Positions 1 through 9,023 are shown, counted from the stretch's first letter. The stretch is 64,000 nt of DNA from Clostridia bacterium (GCA_017430225.1 JAFRNK010000124.1:80885-144884), one strand, 5' to 3'. Notes: generated by a model not told the origin, from the letters alone. Program-made: numbers and translations.

Positions 1-403
1 AAATGTCGTCCCGGCGGTAAACCGGGGTGGGCGGGCAATGGAGCAGGATCATGTCCAGGCGCTCGAGCTTCATGCGGCTCAGGCTGCCGTCGATGAAGCC
101 CGCGATCGCTTCTTGCGTGTACATTTCTGCCGTGTGCGGATTCAGACGCCGTCCGCATTTGGTCGTGACGTAGAAGCGTCCGGGGTGGGCGGAAATGTAT
201 TCGCCGATCGTTTCCTCGCTCTTGCCGCCGTTGTATACGTCCGCCGTGTCGATGAAGGTGATGCCGTTTTCTTCCGCCGTTTCCAGGATCTTCATCGCTT
301 CTTCATGGTTGAATGGATCGCCCCAGCGCGTCCCCAGCTGCCAGCTGCCGAGGCCGATTTCGCTGACAAGACGGCCGGTTTTCCCGAATGTGCGTTGATT
401 CAT
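1..403 (-). CDS. Aldo/keto reductase, N-terminal part (cut by window edge)
   Basis: The reverse strand encodes about 134 residues starting MNQRTFGKTGRLVSEIGLGS and running off the left edge. The AKR nucleotide-fold pattern is clear: the start IGLGSW, the FIDTADVYNGGKSEE segment with the catalytic Asp and Tyr, then the conserved Lys in VTTKCGR. These enzymes reduce carbonyls with NAD(P)H in the cytoplasm. The start ATG at 401-403 follows GGAGGTAACAGAA. A MerR-type promoter (454-484) lies about 50 nt upstream, so the gene is probably induced by a MerR regulator. Substrate unknown. Confidence 0.9.
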   Translation of the reverse strand, partial: MNQRTFGKTGRLVSEIGLGSWQLGTRWGDPFNHEEAMKILETAEENGITFIDTADVYNGGKSEETIGEYISAHPGRFYVTTKCGRRLNPHTAEMYTQEAIAGFIDGSLSRMKLERLDMILLHCPPTPVYRRDDI

Positions 404-453
404 TTCTGTTACCTCCCATAAAAATGTCGTCCCACAGGGGAGATCGTAAAACC

Positions 454-484
454 ATCATATACCTTGAAGTTTACTCTAAGTCAA
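454..484 (-). promoter_or_regulatory. MerR-type promoter with 19-bp spacer for the aldo/keto reductase
   Basis: On the minus strand: -35 TTGACT (479-484), a spacer of exactly 19 bp, -10 TATGAT (454-459). The spacer holds an inverted repeat, CCTTGA to TCAAGG, around AGTTTACTCTAAG. An over-long 19-bp spacer with a dyad between -35 and -10 is the hallmark of promoters activated by MerR-family proteins. The core closely matches the promoter at 54102-54132, so one regulator probably serves both; it is not evident in this window. Confidence 0.8.
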
Positions 485-544
485 GGATTATGAGGGAGAA
501 AGCCAAGAAATCAGTATTATTCGGCCTCATCGGCGGTCTTTCTG

Positions 545-1960
545 TCATTCATCCAGGATCAGAATGGGCGTATGCCAGGGCAGGTGCGTCCAGAGCCAGA
601 AAGCGTCCACCCCGCTGCCGTTGACCGGATGGTCAGGCAGCCGGATGCAGCCGTGGCTGGCCTTGGTGCCCAGCGTGCGCTGCTGGATGCTGAAGTCGGC
701 ATGGCGTTCCCGGACGCGGTAACCCAGCTGGTGCAGGAAACCGTCGCCGTCGTAGCGGATGGGGAAAGCGTAGTTGGATCCGTCGCTGGTAAATGCGCCG
801 ATGTGCTCGTCGGTCAGGAAGGCACCCGGCGCGGTCTCGCAATAGGGCCTGCTTTCCGTGCCGAGGCCGGTGGACACGGGGATGCTGGTCACCCGTACGC
901 CGTTTTCAAACAGGATCAGCGTCTGAGCCTTTTTATCGATCACGACGCCGTACGGCCCGTTGGGGCAGACGACCTGCAGCGCCTTCAGGGGTACGTATCC
1001 TGTCACACAAATAACGTCTTCGTGCTGCCAGGCGCGGATCTGTGCCCAGCTGTCCTCGACAGCCAGTACCTCGACGCCCTGACTCTGCCCGAAAAGGGTG
1101 CCCAGCACGGCGCTGCCGCGGTCCGGACGTTCGTAGACCTTCTGACGGCGGGTGTTCGGGACGATGGACACGACCCGAGGCTTCTGCAAAAGTGTCCAGA
1201 GTTCCGCGTCCGTTGTGTCCGCTTCCGGCATGACCGGGCCGGTCGGCGCAACAGCCATCGCCGGCGGTGTGCCTTCGGCGACAGTGATTTCCAGGGAACG
1301 GGGGAGATCCGGGCTTTCCTCGGCCCAATAGCGCAGCAGGTACCGGCCGGGGGCGACCTTGCTCCCATTGATGGTCCCGCTCCACTGCAGCCTGCCGACG
1401 CCTTTTTCGTCGACGGAATACCGCCTTGTCAGCAGCACGGTGTCCGGTGTCTCCGCAGACGAGATTGTCATGACGATATTGCTTTCCTTGACGGTGCCTG
1501 CTTCGGCGAACCACCGCCCGCCGTCGGAATACAGGGTGCCGCTGCTGGGCAATACGAACAGCAGCGCCTGCCGGCTCCGGCCTTCCGCCTGAGCGGACGC
1601 GGCATAAGAGGAGCCGTCGGGGCAGACGAGTTCCGCGTTCAGCGTATAGATGCCGTTGTAAATGCCCAGGCGCTGTCCGTCGTCCCGGAGGCCGTCCCAG
1701 TGCAGGGTGCTTTCGCCCGCAGGCACATCCCAGCGCAGAGTCCGGAACAGGTTGTAATCGTCCGTCACTGTGACGGTCAGGCGGCCGGCCGCCGGCGCCT
1801 GCACCCGCAGCGTGTTATTGCCGTAGCTTTCGATGATTCCGTCGTGGCGGATCGTGAGCTCGTCCTCTGCGCATGCTGGGGAGCATCCCGGCAGCAAGAG
1901 TGCCGCGAGCAGAAGCGCTGCGGTCAGCCATTGGATCGGTGCTTTTCCTAAACGTATCAT
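545..1960 (-). CDS. L,D-transpeptidase lipoprotein (YkuD domain) with SH3-like domain
   Basis: 471 residues. The N-terminus has a hydrophobic signal with a lipobox-like LLPGC (Cys about residue 26), so it is probably a lipoprotein. The middle has FlgD-like/Ig-like beta segments (LRWDVPAGES..., LQWSGTINGS) and an SH3-like stretch (KVYERPDRGSAVLG to GYVPLKAL). The C-terminal YkuD domain begins near YGVVIDKKAQTL and carries the catalytic SHGCIRL motif. It would form 3-3 peptidoglycan crosslinks or anchor proteins outside the membrane. The open frame extends far upstream, but that part is the wrong frame of the phosphoesterase gene; the ATG at 1958-1960 overlaps that gene's stop (ATGA), implying translational coupling. 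Confidence 0.9.
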   Translation of the reverse strand: MIRLGKAPIQWLTAALLLAALLLPGCSPACAEDELTIRHDGIIESYGNNTLRVQAPAAGRLTVTVTDDYNLFRTLRWDVPAGESTLHWDGLRDDGQRLGIYNGIYTLNAELVCPDGSSYAASAQAEGRSRQALLFVLPSSGTLYSDGGRWFAEAGTVKESNIVMTISSAETPDTVLLTRRYSVDEKGVGRLQWSGTINGSKVAPGRYLLRYWAEESPDLPRSLEITVAEGTPPAMAVAPTGPVMPEADTTDAELWTLLQKPRVVSIVPNTRRQKVYERPDRGSAVLGTLFGQSQGVEVLAVEDSWAQIRAWQHEDVICVTGYVPLKALQVVCPNGPYGVVIDKKAQTLILFENGVRVTSIPVSTGLGTESRPYCETAPGAFLTDEHIGAFTSDGSNYAFPIRYDGDGFLHQLGYRVRERHADFSIQQRTLGTKASHGCIRLPDHPVNGSGVDAFWLWTHLPWHTPILILDE

Positions 1961-3120
1961 GGTGATGAAAGACCGGATGGAGCGGAATGCTTCAGCGACT
2001 GTGGCACGGTAATGTCCTGCACGTTTTCCGGGCAGTTTTCCAGCAGGTTCAGCATCCAGTCCCTGACCACGGTGGGGGTCTCCGCCTCCCGCCATTTCTG
2101 GCTGTTTTCGTCTTGAAGCAGGGCAGCGCTGCTTTCGGGCGTCATTTCGCCGCCGGCGAACTGCATGAACGCGGCGGCAAACCATTCGATAGCGCCTTCG
2201 TCCTCGGCAAAAGGCGTTCCCGCCAGCGTCCCGGCGGCCATCCTGCGGCCCAGATCCCGAGCGCTTTCCCGCAGGGTGATATAAATGGGGGAGCGGAGAT
2301 CGTAGATGGGCTCCGTATGCCAATGAAAACCGGCTTCCGTCCTGTCGGCGACGCCGGCCCATCCCGGATATGCCTGGGGCTGCCCCACGGTGATCTGCCT
2401 GAGCGCGTCCTGCTCCAGCGTGGCGAACCCGTGGTCGTGACCGCACAGGTACAGAGCGGCTCCGTATTCCCGCAGTACCCGGCCCAGGGCAGATGCGCCT
2501 GGCGTGCGCGCGTTCCGTCCGTCCGGCAGGATGGGGTGGTGCCCGCAGGCCAGTACAGGCGTTCCGTCCGGCAGCGATTGCAGGACTTCCCGCAGCCAAT
2601 CCAGCGTTTCCGATCCGATTCCGCCGTCAGGCAGGACGGCGTGGCGGTCGTCGAAGCGATTGGTATCCAGCAGCAGGAGGCAGGTGCCTTTCTCCGTCAT
2701 GACCGCGTAGCTTGCGGACGCTTCGTCCTGGCTGAAGGCCCGGTCCCACCCATAGGCTGCATATAGGGTTTGGAACTCTTCGGCCCCCGTCCGGACGCTG
2801 TAATCGTGGTTGCCGGGAATGACGAATACTATCGCTCCCGCCTGTTGTTCGATTTCCGCTGCCCACTGCAGCACCAGGGCGTGCTCTTCCGTATGGGTGT
2901 TATTGGTGTTGTCCCCGAGCAGCAGCACCGCGTCCTTTCCAAGCGCTGCCTGCACCACTGCCTCCATCATCTCGGCGTGATCCTGTGTTTTTTCGGTCAG
3001 ATGGGTATCCGAAATCACCAGGAAGCTTTCCGCTGTCCCGGATTCTCCCAGGGCAGCGCCGGCTCCCGCCATCAGCGCGGCCGCCAGTAGGATCACTATC
3101 AGGCTGATCAGCTTGTTCAC
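1957..3120 (-). CDS. Exported calcineurin-like metallophosphoesterase
   Basis: About 387 residues from GTG at 3120; a TTG at 3135 is an alternative start, and neither has a strong ribosome site. The N-terminus NKLISLIVILLAAALMAGAGAALGES is a signal peptide. All metal-binding motifs of the calcineurin superfamily are present in order: SDTHL, GDNTNN, GNHD, CGHHP and GHDHG. It should hydrolyse a phosphoester outside the membrane; the substrate cannot be read from sequence. It is the first gene of a two-gene unit with the L,D-transpeptidase, which suggests a cell-envelope role. Confidence 0.88.
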   Translation of the reverse strand: MNKLISLIVILLAAALMAGAGAALGESGTAESFLVISDTHLTEKTQDHAEMMEAVVQAALGKDAVLLLGDNTNNTHTEEHALVLQWAAEIEQQAGAIVFVIPGNHDYSVRTGAEEFQTLYAAYGWDRAFSQDEASASYAVMTEKGTCLLLLDTNRFDDRHAVLPDGGIGSETLDWLREVLQSLPDGTPVLACGHHPILPDGRNARTPGASALGRVLREYGAALYLCGHDHGFATLEQDALRQITVGQPQAYPGWAGVADRTEAGFHWHTEPIYDLRSPIYITLRESARDLGRRMAAGTLAGTPFAEDEGAIEWFAAAFMQFAGGEMTPESSAALLQDENSQKWREAETPTVVRDWMLNLLENCPENVQDITVPQSLKHSAPSGLSSP

Positions 3121-3174
3121 GGCAGTATTATCCAATCTTCGTTCAGGTGAAAGGTGAGGGGTCAGCGTATCGCA

Positions 3175-4005
3175 TTATTCATCGAGCTTCCAGAGATACA
3201 ATTGGCCGTCTTCACCGCTGATATCCAGCGCAAAGGCATGTACGACGCCAGCTGCATCGGTATACATGATGCCGTTATTGGGCATTTCCCCGATGAATTC
3301 CAGCGTGACGCTCATAGTTTGCTGTGCGCTGAAACTGCCCAATGGCGCGCCTTGCTTCCAGGTGACGTCCGTACCGTTCCAGTCCAGTTTCAGAAGCTTC
3401 ACATCCGTGACCGGCTCCAGAACTGTCAGGACGACCTGAGCGCGGCCTGGTTCGTCGGGCGCCTGCGTGCCCCATTCGGGACGGATGGAATATCCGGATT
3501 TGAATGTGACGCTGTCCAGCACACGCTGCAGATATTTGCCGTTGCCTTCGGCGGCCTCCATGGAATAGTCGCCGACCGCGCTCAGGTACTGCCCGTTTTC
3601 GGCGATCACGGTCAGGAAATAGAACCGTCCGTTTTCCGGCTCCCTGTATATGTCCGCCTGCACGCGCCCGTCAGCGGCCTGCGCGGCGATGCTCTCGTCG
3701 AAATCCCTGGTGTATTCGATCGCGTCCTCTTCCGGGATCACGGAAAGAACCATGGCGTCGTCCGTATACAGGGACGTGACCACCACGCCATCAATGTTTC
3801 CGCGCTCACCGGGATAGGCTTCCAGTACCTCGTTCGCGTACCAGAACGAAAAGCCCTGCGGGCTCTCGAACAATGTTTCCTGAATGGTTTCTTCCATGCC
3901 TTCCAGCGCGATGACTCCTTCGCGGGTTTCAGCCATGCCTGCGGGCAGGGCGAGCAGAAGGCAAAGAGACACGATGATTAATCCAATTACTGATTTCTTT
4001 TTCAT
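3175..4005 (-). CDS. Exported protein of unknown function
   Basis: 276 residues with a clear signal peptide (MKKKSVIGLIIVSLCLLLALPAGMA). I do not recognise a family. The body is acidic with several predicted beta segments, for example GFSFWYANEVLEAYPGERG and YFLTVIAENGQ, and a C-terminal half resembling a small beta-domain. The start is set by AAAGGAGG eight bases before the ATG at 4003-4005; an upstream in-frame ATG lacks such a site. The stop lies about 40 nt before the phosphoesterase start, so the genes could be cotranscribed. Confidence 0.75.
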   Translation of the reverse strand: MKKKSVIGLIIVSLCLLLALPAGMAETREGVIALEGMEETIQETLFESPQGFSFWYANEVLEAYPGERGNIDGVVVTSLYTDDAMVLSVIPEEDAIEYTRDFDESIAAQAADGRVQADIYREPENGRFYFLTVIAENGQYLSAVGDYSMEAAEGNGKYLQRVLDSVTFKSGYSIRPEWGTQAPDEPGRAQVVLTVLEPVTDVKLLKLDWNGTDVTWKQGAPLGSFSAQQTMSVTLEFIGEMPNNGIMYTDAAGVVHAFALDISGEDGQLYLWKLDE

Positions 4006-4136
4006 GGCGGATCCTCCTTTCATGTCAGGCATATTATATGTTACTTGCGGCACGACTGCAAGAAAAAGTTCGGGTGCTGTGATTCCCGGACCGGTTCCTG
4101 CGTCCGTGATAGGTCGGCGGTTGCGGCTGCATGCCT

Positions 4137-4174
4137 GAAAAAGAGAACCCCTGAAACCGTCAGGATTTCAGGGG
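4137..4174 (-). terminator. Rho-independent terminator after butyrate kinase
   Basis: On the minus strand, a 9-bp stem (CCCCTGAAA / TTTCAGGGG, 4148-4156 with 4166-4174) is followed by TTCTCTTTTT. It lies about 30 nt past the butyrate kinase stop. Confidence 0.85.
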
Positions 4175-4202
4175 CACTAAGCAGTATTGCGGCGTTATGG
4201 CT

Positions 4203-5315
4203 TCAGAAGGTCACGCCCTCAAAGCCCTGCCACACGTTCTTTCCGCTGTAGGTCATGGCTTTGGCCTGGCCGCGCAGTACCTTCAGCACTGGGAAAGCCA
4301 TCGCTTCCTGCTCCATTTCGCCTGGATAGACGTGGATCGGGGCGATCCAGCCGCAGCGCTCGCGGATGCCCGCAGTGATGTCGTCGAAGCGCATCAGGCC
4401 GCCGGTCAGCAGGATGGCATCCACCTTGCCGCTGAGTACAGCGCTCATGGCGCCGATGCTCTTGCAGATCTGGTAAATCATGGTGTTCCAGACCAGGGTC
4501 GCCTTCTTGTCTCCCTGGTCCACCAGCGCGTGGATGGTATCGGAGTTCGACGTGCCGAAGAGGCTGACGAATCCGCCGGACCGCGAGCACATCCGCCGCA
4601 CGTCGTCAATGGAATGGGCCTCGATGTAGTCCAGCAGTGCCAGCACCGGCACGCTGCCGATCCTGGTGGGGGCAAAGGGGCCTTCGCCGTCTGCGCCCAT
4701 GGTGCCGTCGATCATGCGGCCGTGGTCGTGCGCGCTGACCGTGACGCCGCCGTCGATGTGGGCGACGATGAAATTGCAGTCCTCATACTGTTTGCCCATG
4801 GACTCGGCCTCGGCTGTCGCCACCGCCTTGGGATTCAGCACATGCGAGTGCCCGACGCGGTAGAGCCCGCGGATGCCTGTGAGGCGCGCGTAATCGCAGT
4901 ATTCGTCCACGTTGGTGGGGTTCAGTGTGTAGGCGGGGCGGTGGTAATTCTGTGAGAATTTCCACGCCAGCATGACGCCCAGCTTCGCGGCGTGCTCGCT
5001 GCCGCCGACCGCCGCCTCGGTATCGTCATACAGTTTCTGGTCGATGATCGTCACGCCGCTGGGCTGGGTGCACGCGCTGCCGCCGCGGCCCACAAAGACG
5101 TCGATCTCGGACGGGTCCACGCCCTGCTGCTTCAGCATATCCAGAATGACCTGGTATCGGAAAGGCACCTGGGCATTGACGTGCGGGTATTGCAACAGTA
5201 CCGGCGCGTCGTGGAACTGGCTGGTCTGGAACAGTTCTTTTTCGTTTTCGAAGAGGCTGATCTTGGTGGAGGTCGAACCGGGGTTGATGATCAGCAGCTT
5301 GTAAATCTTATCCAT
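4203..5315 (-). CDS. buk: Butyrate kinase
   Basis: 370 residues, close to the usual 355-360 of butyrate kinases in the acetokinase fold. Family signatures: the N-terminal LLIINPGSTSTKISLFE phosphate-binding loop, FVGRGGSACTQPSG, ADDR-region relatives such as HIDGGVTVSAH, and ILLTGGLMRF near the C-terminus. It converts butyryl phosphate and ADP to butyrate and ATP, or the reverse. The usual partner phosphotransbutyrylase gene is not next to it: both neighbours are unrelated. A terminator follows the stop. Confidence 0.93.
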   Translation of the reverse strand: MDKIYKLLIINPGSTSTKISLFENEKELFQTSQFHDAPVLLQYPHVNAQVPFRYQVILDMLKQQGVDPSEIDVFVGRGGSACTQPSGVTIIDQKLYDDTEAAVGGSEHAAKLGVMLAWKFSQNYHRPAYTLNPTNVDEYCDYARLTGIRGLYRVGHSHVLNPKAVATAEAESMGKQYEDCNFIVAHIDGGVTVSAHDHGRMIDGTMGADGEGPFAPTRIGSVPVLALLDYIEAHSIDDVRRMCSRSGGFVSLFGTSNSDTIHALVDQGDKKATLVWNTMIYQICKSIGAMSAVLSGKVDAILLTGGLMRFDDITAGIRERCGWIAPIHVYPGEMEQEAMAFPVLKVLRGQAKAMTYSGKNVWQGFEGVTF

Positions 5316-5409
5316 TTCTGTATACAGGATCGGGAATCTCCTGACGGGGTTCTCCGAATCTGCTCCTTTTCGTCGTTGAATCTGCCTGCCGCACGCGCGT
5401 TACAGGCGA

Positions 5410-5874
5410 CTATTCTGATTCTTCACAACTGTCCGATCTCCTGCCTGGTTTTTCGTCTTTTTCCGGTATTCTTTCATGCAGGGCCGTGTAGGCGCTTTCG
5501 GCATGCCTGGCGAGGTAAGCCCGCTTTTTCCGTTCGTCCTCCGCCTCCAGGGAAGTGGAATCGTGGATGCCGCTCAGGAATTCGAGATGGTGGCGGAACT
5601 CGTGGCGCAGGACGCCCCGCAGGATCCTTCGGGCTTCGGCTTCGTCCGCCAGTGGGTATGCGCGGTCAAAGGAGCCTTTGTACATGACGATCTGCCGGAC
5701 GCCGGAAAAGACCTTGTACAGCCCCATGGTATACAGGTCGTTTCCGTGCGCGTAATCCGGGACCGGATGAGCTTCCGACACGATCACGCCGCCGGTCAGG
5801 TCGCGGAAAAAGGCTTCGGGCAGCTCGTCCAGAAGCTCTGATACGATTCTTTTGTAGTCTTCGGTGCTGATCAT
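5410..5874 (-). CDS. Small zincin-like metallopeptidase family protein
   Basis: 154 residues. The central HEFRHHLEFLSGIHD is a variant HExxH zinc motif typical of the short 'metallopeptidase family' proteins of Clostridia. The N-terminus is an alpha/beta region (LLDELPEAFFRDLTGG), and the C-terminal 35 residues are highly charged. No signal peptide, so cytoplasmic. It starts 13 nt after the stop of the following esterase gene, so the two are likely cotranscribed. Substrate unknown. Confidence 0.8.
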   Translation of the reverse strand: MISTEDYKRIVSELLDELPEAFFRDLTGGVIVSEAHPVPDYAHGNDLYTMGLYKVFSGVRQIVMYKGSFDRAYPLADEAEARRILRGVLRHEFRHHLEFLSGIHDSTSLEAEDERKKRAYLARHAESAYTALHERIPEKDEKPGRRSDSCEESE

Positions 5875-5887
5875 AAATCGTCCTTAT

Positions 5888-6781
5888 TTATGGCTGCAGG
5901 AAGAAACGGCACTCGTCGTCGTTGCACTGCTTCGCCGCCTGGCTTCGGATGTCGCAATGGAAGACGTGGCTGAGCGGCGCTTCATCGGTTCCGTAGGTTC
6001 TGTCCACAAAGGGCACGCCGCAGGCGGCCAGACGGTTCGTTAGGGCCTTTTGCGCGGGCGGCCCGGCCAGATTGTCGTGACTGGCGGTCATGACGAAGGC
6101 GCGGGGAAATTTTTCGTTGATATAGGGCAGCGGATTGACCAGGTCCAGCTCTTCCGCGCTGCCGTGGTGGGGGAGCAGGGCTTTCATCAGGCTGCGTGTC
6201 ATGGCATTGGCACCCCTGCCCAGGCTGATCTGGTAAACTCCGCAGTTCAGCCCTACAGCGTCAGGCACGAAGGGCTTGCCGTCCGGCCGCAGGAGCGGCC
6301 GTATGCCGAATTTGGCCGCATAACCGGGATCGGTGCAGATGGCGGAATAGATGGTGAGCATGTGCGCACCGGCCGAATCGCCCACGGCGAAAATCCGGGT
6401 GAGGTCGAACCATTCGCTGTTTTTCAGTACCCAGGAAAACACCAGATGGGTATCCTCGATGCCCGCCGGGAATTTGAATTCCGGAGCCACCCGATAGGTG
6501 AAGTTTACCACGGCGAAACCCCGCCGGGCCAGGTCCATACAGTAATACTGATACCGTTCCTTGTCACCGTACGTCCAGCCGCCGCCGTGGATGCTGACGA
6601 TCACCGGCAGTCTGGCCGCTGTCCCCCTGGGGCGGTAAACGTCCAGCGACTGCCATTTGGGTTCCGATCCGTAGCAGATATCGTCCCGGCGCTCGATGTC
6701 AGGCGGCGTGGTCAGGCCTGCGTCGCGCCTGTCGTCGCTTTTCTTGAATGCTCTCCGCAAATACCAGGTGGTCAGGGACAT
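5888..6781 (-). CDS. Alpha/beta hydrolase (HSL-type esterase)
   Basis: 297 residues. The oxyanion motif HGGGW and the nucleophile elbow GDSAGA identify the hormone-sensitive-lipase/acetyl-esterase group; the C-terminal His is probably in LSHVFH. No signal peptide, so probably a cytoplasmic carboxylesterase. The start ATG at 6779-6781 has GAGGAAA upstream. The long open frame reaching 8434 on this strand is a shadow of the glycosidase gene on the other strand and was not used. Confidence 0.88.
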   Translation of the reverse strand: MSLTTWYLRRAFKKSDDRRDAGLTTPPDIERRDDICYGSEPKWQSLDVYRPRGTAARLPVIVSIHGGGWTYGDKERYQYYCMDLARRGFAVVNFTYRVAPEFKFPAGIEDTHLVFSWVLKNSEWFDLTRIFAVGDSAGAHMLTIYSAICTDPGYAAKFGIRPLLRPDGKPFVPDAVGLNCGVYQISLGRGANAMTRSLMKALLPHHGSAEELDLVNPLPYINEKFPRAFVMTASHDNLAGPPAQKALTNRLAACGVPFVDRTYGTDEAPLSHVFHCDIRSQAAKQCNDDECRFFLQP

Positions 6782-6902
6782 GGCGTTTCCTCCTCGTGTT
6801 TTACTTATTGTTTTCTGTGTCCTGTCATGTTTTCCTGCTGAAACCCGTAAAAACAGGATTGGTACGGCAGGCCGAGACGGTTGAAAGCCGGGATAATGCC
6901 GC

Positions 6903-6930
6903 TTGATTTTTCGGGCGGATTTGCTACAAT
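6903..6930 (+). promoter_or_regulatory. Sigma-70-type promoter for the glycosidase gene
   Basis: TTGATT (6903-6908), 16-bp spacer, TACAAT (6925-6930), about 50 nt before the start codon, in the divergent gap with the esterase. Confidence 0.55.
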
Positions 6931-6979
6931 AATCGATGATGCCGGTTGCTCTTGAACGGGCGGATAAGGAGAAAACCAC

Positions 6980-8437
6980 ATGACAACCGAACTCAGCGTC
7001 TCTTTTTCCTGTAAGAACGGGGTGCTCCAGCGCGTGTACGATACCGCTGCGGAAAAGTGCAGGGGCAACCTGAAGCGCTTCGGCAGCGATCTCGTACTGG
7101 TGGAGGGCGGCGGTTACGAAAAGATCTGGCTTGAAACCCAGCCGATGGGTGGGGAAATGTACGCGCTGCACAATCTGAAAGCGGCGAAAAACAATATCGA
7201 GCTGTTCATGCAATATCAACGGGCCGACGGTCGCCTGCCAGGTTCCATCCAGTGCAATGACGGGAAAATCGAAGCCCAGTTCAATAAATACCAGGGTTTC
7301 TGCTTTCCTTTCCCGGCGCTGAACCTGTATTATCTGCTGGGGGAGGACAGGGACTACCTGCTCGAATTGCAGGACAGCCTGCGCCGTTTTGACGAGTGCC
7401 TGTGGCGCACCCGCGACAGCAACGGGGACGGCCTGCTGGAATCGTACTGTGTGTACGATACGGGGGAGGACCAGGCCCTTCGGTACGGGGACGCGCCTTG
7501 CTGGTGGACTGAGGACGAGCCGCCGCGGGGGTACAGCGTCGTCCCTATGGCCAGCATGGATGTCACGAGCTGGAGTTACGCGGCCCGGGATACGCTGGCG
7601 CGGATCAGCCGCATCCTGGACGACGGGCAGGCTGAAGCGTGGGCGGAAAAGGCCGCCCGGACAGCCCGGGCCTTGCGGGAAGGGCTGTGGGATGAAAAGC
7701 GCGGCGCCTGCTATGACCGCGACAGGAACGGAAAGACTATCGACATCCTGTGTCATAACACGCTGCGGTGCATGTACTGGGGATCGATTTCCCGGGGGAT
7801 GGCGGATCGGTTCGTGAAGGAACACCTGCTGAACCCCCGCGAATTCTGGACGCCGTTCCCCTTGCCGAGCGTAGCGGTCTGCGATCCTATGTTCCGCAAC
7901 GCGCCGGAAAACAACTGGAGCGGGCAGCCGGAGGGGCTGACCTACCAGCGGGCGATCCTGGCGCTGGAAAACTACGGATATCATACCATTGTGACCGAGC
8001 TCGGGAAAAAGCTGATCCACAGCATTGCGGAAAACGGCTTCCGGTTCACCCAGCAGTTCGATCCGTTTACGGGCAAGCCGTCGCTGGTGCACGCCGTGAC
8101 CCATCAGCCTGTGCAGGAAGACAGTGGTGAGCCAATACAGGATGCTTACGGCCCGACGCTGCTTTCCGCGCTCGAATACATCGCCCACCGGTTCGGCATC
8201 CATCCCCATCTGGGCCAGGTCTGGTTCAGCCTGGGCAGTGGAGAAGAATACGCCTATGACGCCGCTTTTTACGGGCACCGGTATTCCATCCGCAGTAACG
8301 GCAGAACGGCGGAAATCATGGTGGACGGCAAAGCGCGGGTCACCTGTCCCTGCGGCCGGCGGATCATCGCCGACAGCCGGGGAGAGATCCTGGACACCTT
8401 CCGCATAGAAGCTGCTGCGTGCGATGCTGTGCATTGA
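6980..8437 (+). CDS. MGH1-like (GH63/trehalase-type) glycoside hydrolase
   Basis: 485 residues forming an (alpha/alpha)6-type enzyme. Recognisable features: QYQRADGRLPGSIQ, RDSNGDGLLESYCVYDTGEDQ (calcium-like loop and acidic cluster), MASMDVTSWSYAA, a linker YDRDRNGKTIDIL, NNWSGQPEGLTYQRAILAL near the catalytic groove, and EPIQDAYGPTLLSALEYI. These match the mannosylglycerate-hydrolase-like/GH63 superfamily, which acts on small alpha-glycosides. No signal peptide, so the substrate is probably an imported oligosaccharide. Its stop overlaps the next gene by 14 nt, so they are cotranscribed. Confidence 0.75.
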   Translation: MTTELSVSFSCKNGVLQRVYDTAAEKCRGNLKRFGSDLVLVEGGGYEKIWLETQPMGGEMYALHNLKAAKNNIELFMQYQRADGRLPGSIQCNDGKIEAQFNKYQGFCFPFPALNLYYLLGEDRDYLLELQDSLRRFDECLWRTRDSNGDGLLESYCVYDTGEDQALRYGDAPCWWTEDEPPRGYSVVPMASMDVTSWSYAARDTLARISRILDDGQAEAWAEKAARTARALREGLWDEKRGACYDRDRNGKTIDILCHNTLRCMYWGSISRGMADRFVKEHLLNPREFWTPFPLPSVAVCDPMFRNAPENNWSGQPEGLTYQRAILALENYGYHTIVTELGKKLIHSIAENGFRFTQQFDPFTGKPSLVHAVTHQPVQEDSGEPIQDAYGPTLLSALEYIAHRFGIHPHLGQVWFSLGSGEEYAYDAAFYGHRYSIRSNGRTAEIMVDGKARVTCPCGRRIIADSRGEILDTFRIEAAACDAVH

Positions 8438-9023
8438 TGAGCTGCGGGAGAACGAGGTGATTGATTTCGTGGACCCGGTGAACGACGAAAAGAAGAAGCT
8501 GCGCGAGGTGATGCTGGCAAGGCAGAAATCGCTGTCCGCTGACTATGTAAAAGCGGCCGGGGACAGTATCCAGGCACAGGTGCTTTCCTCGGCCATCTAC
8601 CGAAACGCGGGGAGTATTTTCACTTATATCAGCCTGCCTCGGGAACCTTCAACGGACCGCATCATCCGTCAGGCGTTTGCGGACGGGAAACAGGTTTATG
8701 TCCCGAAGTGCGTGAACGGCCGGATGCTTGCGGTGCGCATCGGTGATCTGCGGCGTCTGCGTTCCGGTACGTATGGGATCCCGGAACCGGTCGACTGTAC
8801 GGAGACAAGAACGGCGGACGAACTCGACCTGATCATCGTTCCCTGCGTCGCGGCATCGCCCGAAGGGCGCAGACTGGGCCATGGAGCAGGGTATTACGAC
8901 CGTTTTCTTGGCGGAACGGCAGGAAAAACGGTCTGCCTCTGCTTCCGACAGATGCTTTGCGGCGGCATCCCTATGGCAGACTGCGATGTTTACATGGCGC
9001 ACGTTATTTCGGAACAGGCGTAA
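8424..9023 (+). CDS. 5-formyltetrahydrofolate cyclo-ligase
   Basis: Up to 199 residues. It has the family signature EGRRLGHGAGYYDRFL, the N-terminal KKKLREVMLARQKSL helix and the YISLPREPSTDRIIRQAF region. It uses ATP to turn 5-formyl-THF into 5,10-methenyl-THF. The ATG at 8424 overlaps the glycosidase gene and has no clear ribosome site; a GTG at 8470, eight bases after GAGAACGAGG, would remove about 15 residues that are not conserved in the family and is a credible start. Confidence 0.9.
   Translation: MLCIDELRENEVIDFVDPVNDEKKKLREVMLARQKSLSADYVKAAGDSIQAQVLSSAIYRNAGSIFTYISLPREPSTDRIIRQAFADGKQVYVPKCVNGRMLAVRIGDLRRLRSGTYGIPEPVDCTETRTADELDLIIVPCVAASPEGRRLGHGAGYYDRFLGGTAGKTVCLCFRQMLCGGIPMADCDVYMAHVISEQA

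Noticed and set aside
1961-2599. N-terminal extension of the L,D-transpeptidase open frame
   Set aside because: It is an alternative frame of the phosphoesterase gene on the same strand; the lipoprotein signal and ATGA overlap fix the start at 1960.
6782-8434. Long minus-strand open frame joined to the esterase
   Set aside because: It mirrors the glycosidase gene on the plus strand and has no family motifs; the esterase start has its own ribosome site.
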